From assembly GCF_001262075.1 (NCBI RefSeq), contig NZ_CP012073.1, positions 2,861,784 through 2,925,783 on the forward strand: 64,000 bases of DNA, in the 5' to 3' direction. Position 1 is the first letter of the stretch, and every line of letters begins with the position of its first letter. The notes below the pieces were generated by a model, which was not told where the DNA came from, searched no databases, and saw only the letters and a program-made list of their open reading frames with translations. Origin of the DNA: Ottowia sp. oral taxon 894 (GTDB taxonomy: Bacteria > Pseudomonadota > Gammaproteobacteria > Burkholderiales > Burkholderiaceae_C). This document shows positions 59,155-64,000 of the stretch, piece by piece. Made by a program: the position numbers and the translations under genes.

Positions 59155-59975
59155 GCGCCACGATGCGGGCCGATCAACTGCTGGTGGCGCGCCAGCTGGC
59201 GGCCACGCGCAGCCAGGCGCAGCGGCTGATTGCGGCGGGCGCGCGCTGGCGCGTGGCAGGCGGCGCGTGGCAACCCGTGCGCAAGAGCGGCGAGGCGTTG
59301 CCGCAGCAGGCGCAAATTGAATTGCAGGATGACGCCGAGCGCCGCTATGTCTCGCGCGGGGGCCTGAAGCTGCAAGGCGCGCTGGCCGCCACGGGGCTGA
59401 ACGTGGCAGGCTGGCGCTGCCTGGACGTGGGCCAGTCCACGGGCGGCTTTACCGACTGCCTGCTCCAGCACGGCGCGGCGCACGTCACGGGCGTGGACGT
59501 GGGCCACGGCCAGCTGCACCCGCGCCTGGCGCAAGATGCGCGCGTGCGCTGCATCGAGCGGGTAAATGCAAGGCATCTGGACGCTATTGTTTTCAGAGCA
59601 TCATGTCCTAGTGGAAATTGCGCGGATGGCGATTTAGACACCCCTGAATCCGCTCCTCTTTTTGATCTGGTGACGGGCGATCTGTCCTTCATCTCCCTCA
59701 CGCTGGTGCTGCCCGCGCTGGCGGCGCTGGTGCGCCCCGGCGGCCACGCGCTCATGCTGGCCAAGCCGCAGTTCGAGTTGCAGCCGCAGCACATCGGCAA
59801 AGGCGGCATCGTGCGCGACGGGCGCCTGTATGCCCTGGTCGAGCAGCGCCTGCGCCAGGCTTGCGCGGCATGCGGCCTGGACGTGCAGCACTGGCTGCCC
59901 AGCCCCATTGCGGGCGGCGACGGCAACCGCGAGTTCTTCCTTCACGCCACCCGCCACGCGCCTTCTGGCCCTTGA
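59151..59975 (+). CDS. tlyA: TlyA-family rRNA 2'-O-methyltransferase/haemolysin with repeat-derived insert
   Basis: An N-terminal S4-like RNA-binding domain (MRADQLLVARQLAATRSQAQ RLI) and an FtsJ-type methyltransferase fold (SRGGLKLQGALAATGLNVAG, CLDVGQSTGGFTDCLLQHGA). The catalytic/RNA features continue at LVTGDLSFISLTLVLPALAA and MLAKPQFELQPQHIGKGGIV. Between NARHL and FDLVTGDLSF the family has only about 8-10 residues; here there are 27, DAIVFRASCPSGNCADGDLD TPESAPL, encoded by interspersed repeat copy 11. The frame is kept, so the protein may still fold with an enlarged loop. Confidence 0.93.
   Translation: MSATMRADQLLVARQLAATRSQAQRLIAAGARWRVAGGAWQPVRKSGEALPQQAQIELQDDAERRYVSRGGLKLQGALAATGLNVAGWRCLDVGQSTGGFTDCLLQHGAAHVTGVDVGHGQLHPRLAQDARVRCIERVNARHLDAIVFRASCPSGNCADGDLDTPESAPLFDLVTGDLSFISLTLVLPALAALVRPGGHALMLAKPQFELQPQHIGKGGIVRDGRLYALVEQRLRQACAACGLDVQHWLPSPIAGGDGNREFFLHATRHAPSGP
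59582..59668 (+). repeat. Interspersed ~90-bp repeat, copy 11, translated inside tlyA
   Basis: Core ATCATGTCCTAGTGGAAATT, then GCGCGGATGGCGATTTAGAC, right end AATCCGCTCCTCTTTTTGAT. It encodes the 27-residue extra segment of TlyA without a stop codon. Confidence 0.92.
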
Positions 59976-60016
59976 CTTTTCACGAACCCTTTTACGAACG
60001 ACGAACGCAGCACGCC

Positions 60017-60838
60017 ATGAAACACGCCCTGAGCCTTGAATTCTTCCCGCCCAAAACCCCCGAAGGCGCTGAAAAGCTGCGCGCCACGCGCGCGCGCCTG
60101 TATGCGCTGCAACCCGGGTTCTGCTCCGTCACCTTCGGCGCGGGCGGCTCCACGCAAGACGGCACGCTGGCGGCGGTGCGCGAAATCCTGGCCGAAGGCA
60201 TGCCTGCTGCGCCGCACCTGTCGTGCATAGGGCAAACGCGCGAATCCATCCGCCGCCTGCTGGCCGACTACCGCGCGGCAGGCGTCAAGCGCATCGTCGC
60301 CCTGCGCGGCGATCTGCCCAGCGGCTACGGGCTGGGCGGCCACTTTCAGTACGCCAGCGATCTGGTCGCCTTCATCCGCGCCGAAACCGGCAGCCACTTT
60401 CACATCGAAGTGGCCGCCTACCCCGAAATGCACCCCCAGGCGCGCTCGCCCCGCGCCGACATGGACGCCTTTGCCGCCAAAGCGGCCGCCGGAGCCGATT
60501 CGGCCATCACGCAATACTTCTTCAACGCCGACGCCTACTTCCGCTTCGTGGACGAGCTGGCCGCGCGCGGCATCACCCTGCCCGTGGCCGCCGGCATCAT
60601 GCCCATCACCAACGCCACGCAACTGCTGCGTTTTTCTGATGCCTGCGGCGCCGAAGTGCCCCGCTGGCTGCGCCTGCGCCTGGAAGGCTACGGCGACGAT
60701 CTGGCCTCCATCCGCGCCTTCGGGCTGGACGTGGTGGCCGCCCTCTGCCAGCGCCTGCTGCAAGGCGGCGCGCCCAGCCTGCACCTGTACACCATGAACC
60801 AAAGCGAGGCCGCGCTGGCGCTGGCGCAGCGGCTTTGA
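60017..60838 (+). CDS. metF: 5,10-Methylenetetrahydrofolate reductase
   Basis: FAD enzyme that makes 5-methyl-THF for methionine synthesis. LSLEFFPPKTPEGAEKLRAT with the catalytic Glu in EFFPPK, FCSVTFGAGGSTQDGT, IVALRGDLPSG, AAYPEMHPQA and ADSAITQYFFNADAYFRFVD. 273 residues, the short bacterial form. With ahcY upstream it supplies the methionine/SAM cycle, although a separate transcript is likely. Confidence 0.97.
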   Translation: MKHALSLEFFPPKTPEGAEKLRATRARLYALQPGFCSVTFGAGGSTQDGTLAAVREILAEGMPAAPHLSCIGQTRESIRRLLADYRAAGVKRIVALRGDLPSGYGLGGHFQYASDLVAFIRAETGSHFHIEVAAYPEMHPQARSPRADMDAFAAKAAAGADSAITQYFFNADAYFRFVDELAARGITLPVAAGIMPITNATQLLRFSDACGAEVPRWLRLRLEGYGDDLASIRAFGLDVVAALCQRLLQGGAPSLHLYTMNQSEAALALAQRL

Positions 60839-60902
60839 AAGCGGCCGGCCTGCGCCCTCGCCGCAATAATGGCCTGAAAATCATCCGGGCGCGGCCCAAA
60901 CG

Positions 60903-61159
60903 ATGATCTATAGCCGCCGCCGCCCTGATATGGACGGCGTCATCGCCATTTACCCAAGCTCCGGCATCAAGCGCCCCGTTCATGATGCTGGACGCATTCG
61001 CGAGATGTCATTGGCAAACGCCTGATCACTGAAATCAAACAGGCGGCAGGCGAACAAGGCATGCTGTTGCTTCTCTCGGCTCCGGCTGCAATGAATTATG
61101 ATCTGAAAATCGGCATGAAAATCGTATCAAACGGGTTCATGACTCAGCGGACAAAATAG
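60903..61159 (+). pseudogene. GNAT-family acetyltransferase remnant
   Basis: The 5' part reads MDGVIAIYPSSGIKRPVHDA GRI and the 3' part, in another frame, DVIGKRLITEIKQAAGEQGM LLLLSAPAAMNYDLKIGMKI VSNGF. These are the start and the end of a GNAT N-acetyltransferase; the middle with most of the acetyl-CoA-binding loop is deleted. The last codons are RTK and TAG at 61157. Confidence 0.7.
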
Positions 61160-61494
61160 CGGCATTTCAGCGCTGAAACGCAATGCGCAATCCGGATGGC
61201 TTGATCCTGCAAAACCATCCGCAAGTGCCGGATTCAGTCAAATGAAAAGCAGACGGCACGTTTTGAGTTTGTCGGTTTCAGCTCCTGAGCGCGAAGAGCC
61301 TGGCCTGACGGAGACAAAGGCGGTCTGCCCCATTTTTCCAAAGTTCAGGCTGCTTTTCCCTTTCAAAATTCAAATTCGCTGAAACCTTGCTTGCAGGCAG
61401 CTTCTCCCGCCGCAATCCTTGAAACAAATGCCATTCGGATATTGATTCCAGATTCATCACAAGCGGCAGGATTTCAGGCGGCCGCAGGCAAACC
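61160..61494. other. Left border of the Neisseriaceae-like block
   Basis: No gene. GC content and codon style change within it. A DNA uptake word is present at 61344 (see separate entry), and CGGCCGCCTGAA on the minus strand at 61473-61484 is a 10/12 variant. Confidence 0.55.
61344..61355 (-). other. Neisseriaceae DNA uptake sequence-like word
   Basis: The minus strand reads AAGCAGCCTGAA, which differs by one base from the kingDUS dialect AGGCAGCCTGAA and by one from king3DUS AAGCAGCCTGCA. Confidence 0.55.
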
Positions 61495-63009
61495 ATGTCA
61501 TCCCTTCCTTTTTCCCTTTCCGAACTCGCCCAAATGCTGCTCACGCATTTGTGGCTTTCCGGTTTCGCCTTGTTGGCGGCAGTATTGCTGGCTGTTCCGG
61601 CGGCGATTGTGTTCGCGCGCAGGCAACGGGCGGCAGAGGCGGTATTGCAGCTCGCCAATGTGCTGCAAACCATTCCGTCGCTTGCGCTGCTGGGTTTGCT
61701 CATTCCGTTTGTCGGCATTGGCTCGCCGCCCGTGCTGATTGCGCTGACGCTGTACGCGCTGCTGCCGATCTTTCAAAACACCTATCTGGGGCTGACCCAA
61801 ATTGATCAATCCATTCAAGACGCTTACACGGCGTTCGGCCTGTCGCGTTGGCAATCGCTGTGGCGAATTGAATTGCCCATGGCGCTGCCTGCGATGATTT
61901 CGGGCATCCGCACGGCGGCGGTGCTGATAATCGGCACGGCGACGCTGGGGGCCTTAATCGGCGCAGGCGGCTTGGGCAACCTGATTCTGCTTGGCATCGA
62001 CCGCAATAACATGGCCATGACGTTTACAGGCGCATTGCTCGCCGCGCTGCTGGCCGTCGGCGTGAGCGGCATCATTGGCCTTTTGCAGAAATCGCGGCGC
62101 AAATTGCCGCTGGCCCTTGCACTGGCGGCAGTCTTCGGCGCGCTGGGTTTCACGCAGATTTCGTTTTCACCCGCCACGCAAAACGTGGTGATTGCCGGCA
62201 AAATGGGCAGCGAGCCTGACATTCTCATCAATATGTATAAATTATTGATTGAGCGGGAAAACCCGAAGGTAAAAGTGACGCTCAAGCCCAATTTCGGCAA
62301 AACCAGCTTCCTGTTCAGCGCGCTCAACAGCGGTGAAATCGACATTTACCCCGAATTCACAGGCACGGTGCTGGAAGCCTTGGTGCAAGTGCCAACTGAA
62401 CAGAAGAACCGCCATTTATCGCCCGATGAAACCTATCAACAGGGTAAACAATTATTGGCAGAACAATATCAGTTGGCATTTCTGCCGCCGATGTCTTATC
62501 AGAACACTTATGCGTTGGCGGTCAAAGAGGGTTACGGTGCGGCGCACCAACTGAATGCAATCAGCGACTTAAAGCGGGCTGCATCCGATATTCGGGCAGG
62601 CTTTTCGCTGGAATTTGCCGACCGGGCGGACGGCTACAAAGGCATGCAGGCTGCCGGCATCACGCTGAAAAACATCGTCCGCCTCGAACCCGCCCTGCGT
62701 TACACCGCCCTGCTGAACGACAAAATCGACCTGGTTGAAGCCTTTTCCACCGACGCCGAATTGAAGCAATACCAGCTGCGCCTGCTGAAAGACGACATTT
62801 CCCTGTTCCCCGCCTATCAAGGCGCGCCGCTGATGAAAGCCGGATTTGCCGCAAAAAATCCGCAAATTGTGGCCGCGCTGAACCGCTTGGCAGGCAAAAT
62901 CAGCGAAGCGGAAATGAGCGAAATGAACTACCGCGTGAAAGTGCAAGGCGAAAGCGCGGAGCATGTAGCGCGGGATTATTTGGAGAAAAATGGGTTGTTA
63001 GGAAAGTGA
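61495..63009 (+). CDS. Osmoprotectant ABC transporter permease fused to substrate-binding domain (OpuB/OpuF type)
   Basis: Residues 1-205 are a BetT/OpuCB-like permease (ANVLQTIPSLALLGLLIPFV, TYLGLTQIDQSIQDAYTAFG, MALPAMISGIRTAAVLIIGT, IGAGGLGNLILLGI). Residues 225-504 are a periplasmic glycine-betaine/choline-type binding domain (VVIAGKMGSEPDILINMYKL, SALNSGEIDIYPEFTGTVLE). Fusion of both in one 504-residue chain is known for Gram-negative osmoprotectant systems including Neisseriaceae. The ATPase gene is not in the window; it may be elsewhere or lost in transfer. Codon use and DUS around it indicate Neisseriaceae origin. Confidence 0.92.
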   Translation: MSSLPFSLSELAQMLLTHLWLSGFALLAAVLLAVPAAIVFARRQRAAEAVLQLANVLQTIPSLALLGLLIPFVGIGSPPVLIALTLYALLPIFQNTYLGLTQIDQSIQDAYTAFGLSRWQSLWRIELPMALPAMISGIRTAAVLIIGTATLGALIGAGGLGNLILLGIDRNNMAMTFTGALLAALLAVGVSGIIGLLQKSRRKLPLALALAAVFGALGFTQISFSPATQNVVIAGKMGSEPDILINMYKLLIERENPKVKVTLKPNFGKTSFLFSALNSGEIDIYPEFTGTVLEALVQVPTEQKNRHLSPDETYQQGKQLLAEQYQLAFLPPMSYQNTYALAVKEGYGAAHQLNAISDLKRAASDIRAGFSLEFADRADGYKGMQAAGITLKNIVRLEPALRYTALLNDKIDLVEAFSTDAELKQYQLRLLKDDISLFPAYQGAPLMKAGFAAKNPQIVAALNRLAGKISEAEMSEMNYRVKVQGESAEHVARDYLEKNGLLGK

Positions 63010-63018
63010 AATTGGCAG

Positions 63019-63051
63019 CAGGCTGCCTGAAAGCATCAGAAGCAGCCTGCA
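63019..63051. other. Inverted pair of DNA uptake sequences
   Basis: AGGCTGCCTGAA (simDUS dialect, 63020-63031) and AAGCAGCCTGCA (king3DUS dialect, 63040-63051) are exact. They overlap an inverted repeat CAGGCTGC/GCAGCCTG. Inverted DUS pairs after genes are characteristic of Neisseriaceae and often serve as terminators. Confidence 0.8.
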
Positions 63052-63090
63052 AACTCTCTCTAAATAAAAACAACTTCTTAGGAAAACGTT

Positions 63091-64000
63091 ATGAAAGCCG
63101 TAAAAATCTACCAAGCCGGCGGCCCGGAACAACTGATTTATCAAGACGTGCCAACACCTGATATCAAAGAGGGTTGGTCACTGGTAAAAATCAAAGGCTT
63201 CGGCATCAACCATTCCGAGATTTTCACACGCGAAGGCAAATCGCCGTCTGTCCAATTTCCGCGCATCTTGGGCATTGAATGTGTAGGCGAAGTGGCGCAA
63301 AGTTCCACGCCTGCGCTGGCGGTCGGACAAAAGGTCGTCTCCATTATGGGCGAAATGGGGCGCGCCTTTGATGGCAGCTACGCCGAATATGTGTTGCTGC
63401 CCAACGAGCAAATCTACCCCGTTCATACCGACTTGGATTGGACAACCCTTGCTGCGATTCCCGAGACTTATTACACTGCATTCGGTTCATTGCAGCAGCT
63501 ATGCATCGCGCCGCAAGAACGCGTTCTGGTGCGCGGCGCAGGCAGCGGCGTGGGCGTGGCGTTTGCCCAGTTGCTTAAAGCGCAGTTTCCGCACATTGTG
63601 CTGAATGGTTCAACGCGTAATCCTGCCAAAGCGGCCCGTTTGCAGGCGGTCGGATTTGACGAAGTGATTACCGAAGCGGGCGGCAAACTGAAAACTGACC
63701 AAAGCTACGACAAAATTCTGGAATTGGTAGGGCCGGCAACCCTGCGCGATTCCTTCTCCCACATCAACGAGCATGGCATCGTCTGCAATACGGGGCAACT
63801 CGGCAATGTGTGGTACGTGAATGATTTCGATCCGATTATCGAACTCAAAAACAACAGCTATCTCACCGCCTTTTATTCTGGCCATGTATCGCAAGCCAAG
63901 CTGGATGCGATGTTTGATTATATCCGGCGATTCAATGTGAAAATCTTAATTGAACGCGTGTTTGCATTGGAACAGGTTCCCGAAGCCCACCGTTTCTTGC
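63091..64000 (+). CDS. Zinc-type alcohol dehydrogenase/quinone oxidoreductase family protein, 3' end outside the window
   Basis: MDR superfamily NADPH oxidoreductase. MKAVKIYQAGGPEQLIYQDV and FGINHSEIFTREG mark the GroES-like N-terminal domain, and ERVLVRGAGSGVGVAFAQLL is the nucleotide-binding GxGxxG-like motif. No zinc-ligand Cys cluster is visible, so quinone oxidoreductase-like activity is more likely than alcohol dehydrogenase. AGGA lies 8 nt before ATG 63091. The frame is open at the window end after about 303 codons. Same base style as the upstream permease. Confidence 0.9.
   Translation, partial: MKAVKIYQAGGPEQLIYQDVPTPDIKEGWSLVKIKGFGINHSEIFTREGKSPSVQFPRILGIECVGEVAQSSTPALAVGQKVVSIMGEMGRAFDGSYAEYVLLPNEQIYPVHTDLDWTTLAAIPETYYTAFGSLQQLCIAPQERVLVRGAGSGVGVAFAQLLKAQFPHIVLNGSTRNPAKAARLQAVGFDEVITEAGGKLKTDQSYDKILELVGPATLRDSFSHINEHGIVCNTGQLGNVWYVNDFDPIIELKNNSYLTAFYSGHVSQAKLDAMFDYIRRFNVKILIERVFALEQVPEAHRFL

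Overview
The window reads as chromosome of a GC-rich betaproteobacterium of the order Burkholderiales, most like Comamonadaceae. The support is the Omp32-type porins, a DUF2486 protein next to holC and pepA, the order lepA-lepB-DUF4845-rnc-era, a SAH riboswitch in front of ahcY, and a ComEC, PrfC and DnaE of the expected size. Some foreign blocks look like oral or mucosal neighbours: Neisseriaceae DNA uptake sequences near the right end, and low-GC Campylobacter-like coding at 33.5-36.6 kb. A host-associated genus such as Ottowia is a guess. No rRNA, tRNA or CRISPR was seen.

Left to right: a 5'-truncated comEC; two small membrane or zinc-ribbon proteins; and a frameshifted Spy/CpxP-like gene (0-4.4 kb). 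An AT-rich island (4.6-11.4 kb) follows, built from orphan Rhs C-terminal toxin modules and their putative immunity genes, with ankyrin proteins and decayed pieces between them. Next come a ruvC fragment, lplA and a TonB siderophore receptor (12-15.7 kb), and an IS5-family remnant. The segment 17-22.3 kb holds prfC and a surface-polysaccharide cassette: an acyltransferase/GT-C-like fusion, an SMR flippase and a GT2. The core cluster lepA-lepB-DUF4845-rnc-era and then dnaE fill 22.4-31.5 kb. A HEAT-repeat gene behind a Fur-box-like site and a threonine-aldolase-like enzyme precede the foreign pair of secreted repeat proteins. The stretch 36.7-41.1 kb carries an AlkA-like glycosylase, cysS, a TPR protein and two cyclophilins. 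A tandem duplication of a porin plus an Ala/Gln-rich protein occupies 41.5-47.9 kb. Housekeeping genes continue with DUF2486-holC-pepA diverging from lptF-lptG-cbiX-cysB. The methyl-cycle genes are ahcY (with riboswitch) and metF, separated by an AlkD-like protein, two uncharacterised genes and tlyA. The last 2.7 kb is a Neisseriaceae-like block with an osmoprotectant ABC permease/binding-protein fusion and a quinone-oxidoreductase-like gene cut by the window end.

Two features cross the whole window. First, a previously unfamiliar interspersed repeat of about 90 bp occurs at least 11 times in both orientations. It begins and ends with TTTGCTCCT-like words and has a core resembling ATAGCATGACGTCCTAGTGG. 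It sits between genes except for one copy that is translated in frame inside tlyA. Second, gene decay is frequent (frameshifts, nonsense codons, fragments), especially next to those repeats and in the Rhs island. This suggests a genome with active recombination and gene loss.

The most system-like region is the Rhs array. At least four displaced toxin tips share the same core block of about 130 bp and are each followed at once by a different small gene, as expected for a reservoir of polymorphic contact-dependent effectors that can be recombined onto a full-length rhs gene elsewhere.
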